A stretch of DNA of 64,000 bases. Origin: Struthio camelus. Lineage: Eukaryota; Chordata; Aves; Struthioniformes; Struthionidae. The translations under genes were made by a program, and so were the position numbers. This document shows, piece by piece, positions 9,719-19,600 of the stretch. The notes beneath the pieces are model-generated. The model searched no databases. It was not told where the DNA came from and worked only from the letters and a program-made list of their open reading frames with translations. Numbering within the stretch: position 1 is the first letter of the stretch; the number at the start of each line of letters is the position of its first letter. The stretch covers positions 6,688,001 to 6,752,000 of the forward strand of contig NC_090967.1 in the NCBI RefSeq assembly GCF_040807025.1. The letters are read 5' to 3'.

Positions 9719-9738
9719 ACTACACTTCCCAGAAGGCA
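9719..9738 (+). promoter_or_regulatory. ZNF143/Staf motif (plus orientation)
   Basis: The plus strand reads ACTACACTTCCCAGAAG, a near-perfect match to the ZNF143 (Staf) binding element common in vertebrate housekeeping promoters and snRNA genes. It faces the opposite way to the site 40 bp away. Confidence 0.75.
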
Positions 9739-9840
9739 ACGCCCGCGCTACCAGCGAGTCGGGCAGGCGGGCAGAGCGTCGCTGAGGCTTTCCTCCCCCC
9801 GCCGCGCCCTCCGGTGGGAGGCGGTGCGCTACGCCCCGGG

Positions 9841-11100
9841 AGGAGCGCGGCGGGCCGCAGCCATCGGTGTACCGAGCTGTGTCGGTGCTCAGCGGCGGCG
9901 AGCCCCGGCCCTGCTCTCTCAGCCGCAGCCGGTGCCGAGCTGCCACCGCAACGGCCGCGCACATGGAGCTACAAAATATCGTGGCAACTTTGTGCATCCA
10001 CTAGGGAACCGGGGGGGAACATGACCTGCCTGTACATGAGCCCGGGACTCTGGGGAGAGGCAGCCCCCCGCAGAATACCTGCTCCGGAGCGGGCGGCAGG
10101 GACCCGGCCAGGGTGCACGGCTGGATGGAGCCCGACCCGAGGCTGCCCGCAGCCACCCTCACGGGGCAATCCAGGCCCAGCCACCAACACTGCGTGAGGA
10201 ACGGGGCCCCGAAATCCCCGATCTGAGGGCGCCTTCGCGCAGCTGCAGCTGGAAACCCCTAACACCCCTAACAGGGAGATGCGGGTGGCAGGACCCTGCA
10301 GGGACTGGGACAGGGACCGGGGACAGGGACCCCACGGCAGGTCCCTGCAGGGACGGGGCACGCAGGCTCAGGGCTGGCTGGAGGGACCGAGCGACGCCAA
10401 GCCCAGGACTCGACCCCGGCCCGCAGCCCAGCTGCTGGCACCCCAGCACCCATGCCAAGAGGGGACTCCATCACCGGCTTCCCTCGGGGCCACGGGTGAC
10501 AATTCTGGGGGCACAGGGGGCCCCAGCAAGCGGCAGCCGTGGTGCTTGGGGACCTGCACGGGGAGCAGGGCCTGGCACAGCCCGCCGCTCGCCTGTCCTT
10601 CAGGTGGCCATCGGAGCCAGCCCGGCCGCGGGGAACGAGATCAGGGACCCCAAGCAGGGAAAGAACCCGGAGGGCGAAACCGGAGCGCCCCGGGAGCGTG
10701 CCCGAGCTCCTGCCCACGGGAGCGGAGCCCGACGTGCGAGCGAGCGTGCAAGGAGGCTCGGGAGCAGCACGGGCCCGCGAGGCGGCACGCGTGCACAAGG
10801 CGGTCCCCAGCGAGCTGGCACAGGCGCCAACACGCGTGCACTCGCGGAAGGGACGTGACACCGGCAGGGGTGGGCGGCGCGGGGGTGCAAGCCGGCATGC
10901 AGCGGAGGGGAAGGGCTGGCGGGCAAAACCGGGCGTGCAAAACCGGGGGCGTGCACAGGCCGCGTGTGCGAGGGGACGGGAGCGTGCAGGGGCTCGTGGG
11001 TGCGAGGCCCACGCGTGCACGGGGGCGGCGCCGCCGGGGCAGGAACGGGGCCTGCGGCGGCCGCGCGTCCCCGGCAGGTGGCAGCCGCCAGCCACCGCCG
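9841..11100. other. Intergenic between SMN-like promoter and GADD45B upstream repeat
   Basis: GC-rich sequence between the SMN-like promoter (transcribed leftwards) and GADD45B (transcribed rightwards). The two genes are divergent and about 2.4 kb apart, start to start. I find no supportable coding exon. Short G-rich repeats ('gggactgggacagggaccggggacagggac') occur near 10300-10340. Confidence 0.55.
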
Positions 11101-11119
11101 GTCGCGGCGCCGGTGCATG

Positions 11120-11680
11120 GAGCGGCCCCCCCCCCCCCCCCCCCCCGGGGGCACCCCAGTGCACGGACCGACCCCTGCTGCAGGCCCCGGTGCCCGGACC
11201 GATGCCTCCCACGACGACGCGAATGCACGGTCTGACACACATTACCCCCCCCCCCGGCCCCTTGCAATCTCAATACACGGACCAGCCCCCCCCCCCCCCC
11301 GCAAACCCCAAGGCAGGGATTGCTCCTGCACGGCAGATCCCAGCGCAAGAACAACCCCCCCGGCCCCCATTGCAAACCCCAATGCACCGACTGATTCCCC
11401 GTGCCGTGGACCAACACCTCCCCCCCCCCCCCCGTTGCAAACCCCAATGCACTGACCGACCCCCCGTTGCAGACCCCGGTGCAGGGACCGACACCTCCCA
11501 CGAAGATGCCAATGCGTGGCCCCCCCACGCCCCGCTGCAAACCCCAATGCACGGACCGTTCCCCCACTGCGCAGAACGACCCCCCCCCGTCCCCCAACTG
11601 CAACCCCCAATGCGCGGACCGACCCCCCCTCCCCGTTGTTTCGGTCCCTGCGCAGCCCCGGGGGGGGGGGGGGGAGGACA
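11120..11680. repeat. C-rich minisatellite, about 33-bp period, upstream of GADD45B
   Basis: Units of the form TGCAAACCCCAATGCAC followed by GGACCGA and a run of C. The TGCAAACCCC core starts at 11371, 11436 and 11536, with variants at 11469 and 11600; spacings are 32-33 bp or twice that. Long C runs (up to about 20) interrupt it, for example at 11126-11146, 11292-11300 and 11420-11433. It ends about 250 bp before the GADD45B TATA box. The minus strand is rich in G runs. Confidence 0.85.
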
Positions 11681-11819
11681 GTTTCTGGGCGGGGGTTTCC
11701 GCGTGCACCCAGCTCGGGGCGCTCCAAAAATAGTCGCTCCCGGGCTCTGGCGTCGGCCCGGCCCCGCTCCGCTCCCCCCGCGCCGTGAAACCCCCCCGCC
11801 CCGGAGCACCCCTCCCCAC

Positions 11820-11964
11820 GTGGGGCCCGAAGGCGGCAGCCAATCCGCGCGCCGGCCGCTCTTTCCTTTGTGGCGGGCCAGCCAATGGGCAAGGAGGGGG
11901 CGCCGCGCGTGGCCCCGCCCAGCGGCGGGAGGCTATAAAAGGCGGCGCCGGCCGGAGCGGCGCT
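11820..11964 (+). promoter_or_regulatory. GADD45B: GADD45B core promoter
   Basis: CCAAT boxes at 11839-11843 and 11882-11886, a GC box (CCCCGCCC near 11913) and a perfect TATA box (TATAAAA, 11934-11940). The TATA position predicts initiation near 11965, where the sequence GCTCAGA resembles an initiator. This TATA-plus-CCAAT arrangement fits a stress-inducible immediate-early gene. Confidence 0.8.
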
Positions 11965-12143
11965 CAGAAAAGCGTACAGCGGCGAGCAGGGCGGAGCGGA
12001 GCGGGCTGCAGCGGGACCCCCACCGCGCTACTGGATTATTGCACTTGGGCTTCATTTTTATTTTTGAATACCTATTTCCTTTGCCGCGGATCCTTCTCCG
12101 GGCTCGGCTTCTGGGCGCCCGCCCTGTGGATTACAATTGCACC
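11965..12143 (+). other. GADD45B: GADD45B 5' UTR
   Basis: About 180 nt from the predicted start site to the ATG. It contains no upstream ATG. It includes a U-rich stretch (ATTTTTATTTTTGAATACC) unusual for the surrounding GC-rich sequence. Confidence 0.7.
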
Positions 12144-13156
12144 ATGACCCTGGAGGAGCTGGTGCCCTGCGACAGCAGCAAGTAAGTGCCAGGCCCGGGG
12201 GCACCGTTTTTGGGGGGTGGGGGGGAACCGGCCCGGCGCTGCTGCCGCTCACTGGCCTCTCTTGTCCCCGCAGGATGCAGGCGGTGAGCGAGGCGGTGGA
12301 GCGGGTGTTGGTGGCGGCGCAGCGGCAGGACCGACTCACCGTGGGCGTCTACGAGTCTGCCAAGCTCATGAACGTGTGAGTGTCCGGGGGGGAATGCACG
12401 GGGGCTGCCGGAGCGGGTGCACGGCAGATCAGTGCAGGGGGTGCAGCGGGGTCTGTCCCGGGGGGGGGTGGCTATCTAAGAGCAGGGCTAGTGCAGGGGG
12501 TCTGGAGCAGGGAGGCTGCATGGGGGCAGCCCCAGTGTTGGGGGTCTGTCTTGGGGGGCAGGGGGGGAGTCTGCCCAAACCCAAAGACCATGCAAGAGTC
12601 ACTCTGAAGCCTCTTGCCCATGGGCTGGGGTCAGTAGCCCGGGTGACATGGGGTGACATCACACCCCCCACCGTGTCATGGGACATGCACAGTACCTGCA
12701 TCTGTGCTGTCCCGGCCCCCCTAACACTACGGCCATCTGCAGGGACCCCGACAGTGTGGTGCTGTGCTTGCTGGCCACCGATGAGGAGGACGAAGGCGAC
12801 ATCGCCTTGCAGATCCACTTCACCCTCATCCAGGCTTTCTGCTGCGACAACGACATCCACATCCTGCGCGTCTCCGGCATGCAGCGCCTGGCCGCCATCC
12901 TGGGCGAGCCCGAGCCCGGCACTGAGCCCCGCGACCTGCACTGCCTCTTAGTCACGGTGAGTGGGACTGTGATGCACAGCGCAGCCACGCGCCGCGGTCC
13001 CGCGCTGCAGGTGGGGACTGACCTTGCGCTTTGCCTCCCCAGAACCCGCACACGGACGCCTGGAAGAGCCAGGGGCTGGCCGAGGTGGCCAGCTACTGCG
13101 CCGAGAGCCGGGACAGGAACCAGTGGGTGCCCTATGTGGCCCTGCAGGAGCGCTGA
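12144..13156 (+). CDS. GADD45B: GADD45B, growth arrest and DNA-damage-inducible beta
   Basis: Four exons: 12144-12181, 12274-12375, 12743-12956 and 13043-13156, all with GT-AG borders and matching phases, giving 155 residues (human has 160). It starts [13 protein letters not shown], then [18 protein letters not shown] and [16 protein letters not shown], an acidic loop (DEEDEGD), the core [19 protein letters not shown], and ends [10 protein letters not shown]. The size difference comes from two residues fewer near the N-terminus and three fewer in the loop before RDLHCLLVT. The exon structure is that of the GADD45 family. GADD45B is a small nuclear and cytoplasmic dimer-forming stress protein. 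It activates MAP3K4 (MTK1) towards p38, inhibits MKK7/JNK and takes part in DNA repair and demethylation. The start is the first ATG downstream of the TATA box, with A at -3. The beta rather than alpha or gamma assignment rests on overall sequence and GNG7 linkage. Confidence 0.97.
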
Positions 13157-13798
13157 GCCCTGCGGCAACTGCCAGCTTTTTAACCTGGAGAAAACAAAAA
13201 AATTAAAAATAAACCACAGAAGAGGGAAGGAGAAGCAACCAGATTAAAAAAAACAACCACCACCCACCGATTTTATTTTTCTTTTTAACTGGAGAGGAGG
13301 AGGGAGCAGCCCAGCCGATGGGCACAGGAAGGAGGTGAGCCGAGGACGCACCGGCAGAGCCCTCCGGAGACGGGGCCGGTGGCTGGGAGCCCGGCAGGAC
13401 GAGGCTGGGCAGGAGACGCGATGTGCTGAGGAGTCATGCTGCGTGCCAGCACGCGCTTCCCCCCACGGAGGATGGGCCCTGCTGCGCGCCGCTGCCGGCC
13501 GCGGCGCGGAGGAGCCCGGGACTGGCGCGGCAGAGCGCGGGGAGGACAGATGGAGATGGTTTTGTTTTCTTTTTGGCATCTGGGACTCAATGGAAGCGTG
13601 GACTGCAAAGGGACAGATTTGCAAATGAACTTATTTTCTAAGGGATAAATAAATCTTATATATTCATAGACTTGCAACAACAGATTCATTCTGTGCACTC
13701 AAGCCCGTTGGAGACCCTGATCTAAATCTATTATAGAGTCTATTCTTGTACTGATTTGAAAAAAAAAACATTTGCAATAAAATTTCTAAACTCAGCAG
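13157..13798 (+). other. GADD45B: GADD45B 3' UTR
   Basis: Begins GC-rich and becomes AU-rich. It contains three poly(A) signals: AATAAA at 13208-13213, 13648-13653 and 13776-13781. The last is the likeliest main site, with the end near 13795-13800. The segment 13560-13790 is AT-rich within a GC-rich neighbourhood, which suggests a retained functional UTR (mRNA stability). Confidence 0.8.
13776..13781 (+). terminator. GADD45B: Distal poly(A) signal of GADD45B
   Basis: AATAAA within GCAATAAAATTTC, the last signal before the sequence returns to GC-rich intergenic DNA. Weaker alternatives lie at 13208 and 13648. Confidence 0.75.
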
Positions 13799-13799
13799 T

Positions 13800-15940
13800 G
13801 CCTGCATTCATCTTCTGCCTTCCCTGCACCTGGGGCACCCCACGCCTGGGAGCAGGAACAGGTTTTGTGCCAGTTCTTGTGGCCGGTCCTGCACCCCGGT
13901 GGCCATTTCTCAGGGGGTACTGGGCCAGGCCTCGGGCAGCCCTGCACTGCAGGAGCATGGCCGGCTGCTCCCCGCATGCAGCCCTCGGGGCTGGTTGTGG
14001 GGAGGAAGAGGCCGGGTGCCAGGCAGCTCCGGGACCCCCTGGCAGTGCCAAACCAGCCTTGGCGCAGGCATCTGGCCTGGCCCCGCTGCCTCCTGCAAAG
14101 GCCCTGGCAGCAGCTGTCCCTTGGGCTCTGCAGCGGGATTTGCAGCCAGAAACGCAGCGTGTCGTAGGCAGGCGCTTGGGGTTGCACAGCACATCCCCGT
14201 GCCTGCTGGCACAGCCCTGCCTCAGCACCGCACGGGAAGATGGGCAGAGCCGGGGCTCCCCAGACCCCAAAACATCTGCAACCCCAAGGGCCAGGCACAG
14301 CCCCCCAGCCCTGCATGCAACAACCCCCCTCCTTGAACAGGAGGGTTTTTTTCCCCCCCAAATCACTCCCTGGCTGTACCCTCACACTACAGCAATAGCA
14401 CAAACACCTCTTTGGTGCAAGGGTCCCTGGCAGCAAGGGAAATCGAGGCACAGGCTGCAGCCCGCAGAGCCGCAGGCACCCCATCTGCCTGGGGGCTCCC
14501 AGCCCCGCGGCTCTGCAGGCTCTGGGGGCCCAGGGAGGCAGCGCTGCCGGCACCCGCTGAGCCCTGACACCCCAGCAGCACCCCCAGCTCGCCCCTCCTG
14601 CCTCCCTGCCAGCTGCCAAGGGACTGTCCCTGAGCTGGCACTGCCAGGAGGGCTGGAGCCAGAGCCCCATCCAGCTTGCATGGCCCCCACCGGCCAGCCC
14701 TGGGCTGCATCCGGTGCTGCACTGTTGCAGGGGCTCAGCCCCGACTCTACCAGCTCCCGCTGGGGCTCAGGGAGCACTTTTCAGAAGGGAAATGCAGCAG
14801 CTTTTCCAACGGCAGGTTGAAGATCAGCTGCTGCTGCCTTCCAGCACCGTCCCCAGTCCTGCAGCAGCTGCAGGGCCAAGTGTCCCCCCCTTCCCGGGGC
14901 CACCAAGGCTTTCCAGAGCTGCTCGCCACTGCCACGGCCACCCCAGCACCTGCTTCCTGATGCCCCAGCACCTCCCAGGCGCCCGCGGGAGCCTCTGCCA
15001 CCCCTGGGGTGCTCCAGTCTCTCCATGGGGCTCATCCAGCCCCTTGCGACACCCCCAGCACCGTTGCTGCTGCCGGCAAGCACCAGACACAGAGCAGAGC
15101 TGCTGAAGGCACCCGGTGCAGAGCCCAGGGCGGCAAGCAACTGCAAGGGTGCACAGGGCTGCACAGCCCCCCCTGCACCCCACAGCCCAGCCCCTGGCAC
15201 AGCACCCTCCCACAGGCCCCCCAGCACCCATGGAGGCCTTCACCTCCCAGCCCTGGGGACAGCAGTACCCACAGGCCCATGAAACAAGTTTGTCAGGGCT
15301 CAGCAGACCAGGGCCACTGCCAGACCGCACGAGGCCCCATGGGCTGAGCCGTGCCTGGAAAGCCCCCGCGGTTCCAGCACGCAGCCGGCAGCACAGGAAA
15401 CCACCCCCCGAGACTCACCGCCACCGAGGTGCCGCAGGGCTCAGCCCATCATGGCCCCCTGCCCGGCCCCTTCCCTCCGGCAGCCCACCAGGAAAGGAGC
15501 ACAACCTCCCCGCCGGCGGAGATAAACCCTCCGGGGGCATTGGCTGCAGCTGGGCCTCCTTCCCGCAGGTCGGCGGCACCTGTGTGCTTCGGGGATCCCG
15601 CCCCTCGGCGCTGGGTGCCTGGACTCCTGGGTGCCCCCGCCAGCCCCCGCCGCAGCTGGGGGCCTCGGCAGCCAGATGCCCGGAGCCACGTGGGGCAGCC
15701 ACCCGGAGAGCGGCGAATCCGGCCCCTGCGTGCCCCAGAGCCAGGGCAGCGCTGCCTCCGCCGGGGAAACTGAGGCACCGAGCGGGCTGCTCCCCCCCCC
15801 CTCCCGAGGGGTGCACAGGAGCACGTGAGGAGGCGGCGGGGCTGGTGCCCCCAGCTACAGCCACCTCCTGTGCCCCAGCCTGGGCATGGCGGCTCCCGGG
15901 GGCCACCCAGGGTCCCCCGTGCCAGGCCGTCTCCTTGGGG
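13800..15940. other. GC-rich intergenic region downstream of GADD45B
   Basis: No supportable coding exon. Open frames are long on both strands because stop codons are rare at this composition. Their translations are Pro/Ala/Gly/Cys-rich, with no domain and no splice-consistent extensions. Confidence 0.5.
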
Positions 15941-15944
15941 GGGG

Positions 15945-16110
15945 GGTGCACAAGTGTGTGCACATGTGTGTGTGTGCATGCATGTGCCCATGTGTGTGCA
16001 TGCATGTGCCTGTGCGTGTGCACGTGCCCGTGCGTGTGCATGCACGTGCCCATGTGTATGCATGTACGTGCCTATGCGTGTGCATGTACGTGCCTGTGGG
16101 CACACCCGCA
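15945..16110. repeat. TG/CATG alternating purine-pyrimidine microsatellite
   Basis: About 160 bp made of GTGTGTGCATGCATGTGCCC-like units with TG, CG and CATG steps. Almost strictly alternating purine-pyrimidine, a class of sequence that can adopt Z-DNA. Confidence 0.85.
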
Positions 16111-17570
16111 TGCGTGCCGGGTGCTGGCACGCCGGGAGGGAGCTGCGCGGCTCCGGCAGCCCCGCTGCGAGCGCCTGGCTCTGCGCCGCCCGGGCACCCG
16201 TCGGAGCAGGCCCCGGCACTGCCCCGACCTGATTTCACCTGCGCTCGCCCCGGCTGCGCCGCTCCGGAGCCGCCCTCCTCGGCCTGCCGCAGGACCCCCG
16301 GCCACGTGTGCACCCCCCCGACATGGCACGCGCACCGAAAGTGCGCACGCTCTTTGACCACAGAGGGAAACTGAGGCACGGAGCGACGGGCAGCCCTTCT
16401 CCTGCAGCCTCCGGCTCCTGCAGCGTCACTGGGCTGGCACCGGGGACCTGCTGCGCTGGGTCTGGTGGCCTCATCCCATGGGAGGTGGCCCTCCCGCTGC
16501 AGCGGGGCACGGCACGGCATGGCACAGCACGGCACGATGGGGCACAGCAGGACGCCGGATTTCCGGCAGGCGGATGGCGCTGCCAGGGCGTGGAAAAGGG
16601 CTCGGTGCCACCCCGGGGATCCCAGCGGGTGCTGCCAAGCCCAGCCCAGCCCCAGCCCCGGCCCCGGTCAGGCTCCCCACCGGCCCGGCAGAGCAGGATG
16701 CGGCCCCCAGGGAGGGTCTGCGCCAAAGAGGCGCCGGGACCCCCCAGCCGAGCCCGCGCCCGTGCCAGCGCCCGCCTGCAAGGAGCCCGGGCAGCGCAGG
16801 AAAGGCTGCGGGAGCCGGCTCGCGGCCAGAGCAGCCCTGCTCCCGGCCTGGGCGGGCGGAGGGAGGTGCTGGGTGGCCAGGCCCGCGTGTCCCCCCCAGC
16901 GCCCCTCGCCGCGGGCGCTGGCGCTCCTGCCGGACGGGCCCCGGGGGCCTCCCCACGCCGAGCCGAGCCCGCGTGCAGCCAGGGCAAAGGCAGGGAGGGA
17001 AAGGGCTGCGGGGCAGGCTGAGTCTCCACGAAACTCGTTTCACTGGTGAGTCATTGGGTCACAAGGGCCCCTGGTGATCCCCCACCGCGCAGCCACCTGT
17101 GTGATGAGTGCGTCAGGCCGGGCTGAGTCACGGGGCAGTGGGAGGGGTGAGATAGCAGTGGCCCCAGGTGCCTCCTCGTGGGCTGGGGGGGCTCGTGGGG
17201 ATGCACCGAGCTCCCCAGTGCTCAGCCCAGTCGCAGCGGGTCAGGGCAGGGCCCTGCCTCAGTTTCCCTCCTTGTGAACCTGGGGCTGTAAGGGAGGGGG
17301 CCGGGCAGGGCCCTGCGGGGAGCCCCTGGCGCGGGCACCACCAGGGCGTCCCCAAGGGCTCCCCGGGGGGCAGCACGGCCCCTTCGTGGCCGGCACCCGG
17401 GGGACAGCCCGGGGTGCTGCACGGCTGGACTGCTGCCCCCGCACCCCGCATCTGCACCCCGATGCAGCCCCCCGCCCCGCAGCCCCCCAGCCCGGCAGAG
17501 CCTGCGCGGTGCAGCCCCAGGAGCCCCCCCCCCCACGTGCTGGGTCCCACACACGCCCTGGCACGTCCCT
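16111..17570. other. GC-rich intergenic region with AP-1-like sites
   Basis: No gene supported. Contains 'ggcacggcacggcatggcacagcac' short repeats near 16505-16545 and two perfect AP-1 heptamers (TGAGTCA at 17047-17053 and 17124-17130). Confidence 0.45.
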
Positions 17571-17574
17571 CGCA

Positions 17575-17660
17575 CACGCCGCGGTGCGTGCACACACATG
17601 CGCACACATGCACACACAGGCGTGTGCACGCACACACACACACATGTGCACACACATGGC
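17575..17660. repeat. CA/CACG microsatellite
   Basis: An alternating CA-rich tract with CG and CATG interruptions (ACACACATGCGCACACATGC and similar). Confidence 0.85.
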
Positions 17661-17777
17661 TCCCCCCCCCCAACAGTGGCCCCTTTGTTCTTCTTGCTCC
17701 ATTGTTCCTGCCCCCCCCCCCGTGGGAACAGACCCCAGGCCCCCCCGGGGGGTGATGTGCAGGGGGTGTTGTGCTAG

Positions 17778-17842
17778 GGTGTGTGTGCGTGTGTGTGTGT
17801 GCGTGTACACACAGGGTGCATGAGCAGCTGTGTGTGCGTGGG
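17778..17842. repeat. GT microsatellite
   Basis: A short GTGTGTGCGTGTGTGTG tract, interrupted and resuming at about 17830. Its strand polarity is opposite to that of the CA tract 120 bp to the left, so the two tracts are inverted relative to each other. Confidence 0.8.
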
Positions 17843-17849
17843 GCGGTGT

Positions 17850-19300
17850 GCCCGCAGCAACATGGGGGTCGCACCCCCGGGGCCAATCCAACCCCCTCCC
17901 CCGCCCCAGCTGCAGGACTCGAGCATCCCCCCCCCAGCCCCCCGGCCCCTGGGGACCCGCGATCGGGGGGCAAAGGGGGCCCTGCAGCCCTGGGGGGCAG
18001 CGGGGACCTGCAGTCGGGGGGGGGGGCGAGGGGCTGCGCTGCCTGGCTCTGCCCTGCGCGGCAGCGCTGCCGGCGTCCCCGAGCCTCGGCGTCCCCGAGC
18101 CCCGGCGTCCCCGCGGCCGCCTGACTCAGCGCCCGGCCGGGGGCGGCCGGGATCCCGGCTGAGCCCGACTTTCCGCCCGGCAGGAGCCGGCCCAGACATC
18201 GAGGGCGGCCCCGGGGGCTCGGCCGGCCCTGACTCAGCGGCCGCGGCCAGCCGGACCCCCCGCCTCTGCGGGGCTGCCGGACGCCTGGGCCCCTGGCTGG
18301 GAGCCGGCGGAGGGCGGCCCGACGCCGGGGGGGGGATGAGCCCCCGGGCGCACCGCGAGGGGCGGCCAGTGCACGGGGCTGCACGCGGGCAGAGGTGCAC
18401 ACGCAGCCCCCGCGCACACGCGTGTGCACGCGTGTCCCCACGGCGCGCCGAGGGGGCGCCCAGCGCCAGGGGCTGCACGGTCCGGGCCGGCACGCCGCCG
18501 GCACGAGGCCGCTCCTCGGCGCCGCAAGGCCGGGCAGCCGCAGCCCCGTCACCCCGCGAGCGGGAGCCCGGGGCCCCCGGCCACCCCGCCGGCGCCGGAG
18601 CAGGGGCGGGAGCCGGGAACGGGCCGGGCCGGCGCTGCCGACGCTCCAGCCGCGACACCGGCCAGCCGTGGGAGGGCGAAAGTCCAGCAGACGGGAGGAT
18701 CCCGGTTCCTGGGCTGGCGTGGGTGCTGCGTGGGGCCGGGGTCCCCGTCACCCTCCCCGTGGGCGGCCGAGCCCGGGGACCCCCCGAGCCCCTTGGGGCT
18801 GGCGGGGCGCACGGCCACGTCCGGCCCCGCTCTGCGTCCGGCCCCTGTTCATTGGGTTTTTGCTTTTGCAGCTGCGAGCGGAGCGGAGCGGACCCCTGCG
18901 TGTCCTGCCCCGCCGCCTCCCCTTCCCGCGCGCCCGCGACCCCGGCCAGCGCGTGACGCCGCACCGGTGCTTTTCCAGCCGGATCAAAGGGCCGGGACCG
19001 GGCTGGGCTCTCGGCCGCTTTTCCATCCCCGCCGCCCCGGCACGTGCCCGTGTTTGCCCAGGGAGTTTCCACGGGAAGCGGCCGACCCCTGGCCCCGGCG
19101 GAGCGGGGCCGGTGCCAGCGGGGGGGCTGGATCTGTCCCCGGCCTGGGAAAGCCGGCGAGAGCCGTTCCTGGAAGAGGAGGGGAGCAGGCGGCGCAGGAG
19201 CAGCTGCGGGTGCAGCTGGGTGCGCGCATGTGCATGGGCAGGGGTGCAGGGATGGGGAGGCACAACTGCGAGGGGCTGCTGGGGAGGGTGCAGATACAGG
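17850..19300. other. GC-rich intergenic region with ARE-like and kappa-B-like sites
   Basis: No gene supported. Two copies of TGACTCAGC (18122-18130 and 18230-18238) match both AP-1 and the antioxidant response element core TGACnnnGC. GGGAGTTTCC at 19061-19070 matches the NF-kappa-B consensus. CACGTG occurs at 19041. Confidence 0.4.
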
Positions 19301-19304
19301 AACC

Positions 19305-19600
19305 CGGCATGCCTGTGTGTGCGTGCGCGTGTGCATGCATGTTCACATGCGTGCTTGCATGTGCGTGCGTGTGTACATGCCTGAGTGTGCATGCATGTGT
19401 GCATGTGCGCTCACATGTGCACGTGTGTTCGCATGCATGTGTGCATGGGTGCGTGCATGAATGCTCACATGTGTGTGCGAGTTTGCATGCATGTGTACAT
19501 GCATGTTTGCATGCGTGTGCATGTGTGTGAATGCGTGTGTGCATACACATGTGCATGTGTGTGCATGTATGTTTGCATGTGTGTGTGCATGCTTGCAGCC
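19305..19600. repeat. Long TG/CATG microsatellite
   Basis: About 300 bp of TGTGTGCATGCATGTGTGCATG-type units, the longest alternating purine-pyrimidine tract in the window. GCATGC and ACATGT palindromes recur throughout. Confidence 0.9.

Larger units (their letters stand above)
9567..9840 (-). promoter_or_regulatory. CpG-island promoter of the SMN-like gene
   Basis: Very CpG-rich, with GC boxes (GGGGCGGGG near 9700) and no TATA box. It contains two ZNF143-type motifs, annotated separately. Transcription probably starts between 9570 and 9700. Confidence 0.6.

Noticed and set aside
9963-10004. Short plus-strand frame beginning MELQNIVATL, resembling the GRK4/5/6 N-terminus
   Set aside because: Only about seven residues resemble the kinase start, no suitable donor follows and a stop comes after 13 codons. 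Nothing downstream continues a kinase. Chance resemblance.
10539-12185. A 548-codon open frame that runs in frame into the GADD45B start
   Set aside because: It crosses the C-run repeats, CCAAT boxes and TATA box of the GADD45B promoter. Its translation is Pro/Arg/Gly low-complexity. Lack of stops is expected at this GC content, and the ATG at 12144 has a good context and matches the family N-terminus.
17128-19336. Long minus-strand open frames of about 470-520 codons
   Set aside because: The translations are made of microsatellite-encoded His/Thr/Cys runs and GC-rich low complexity, with no recognisable domain or splice structure.
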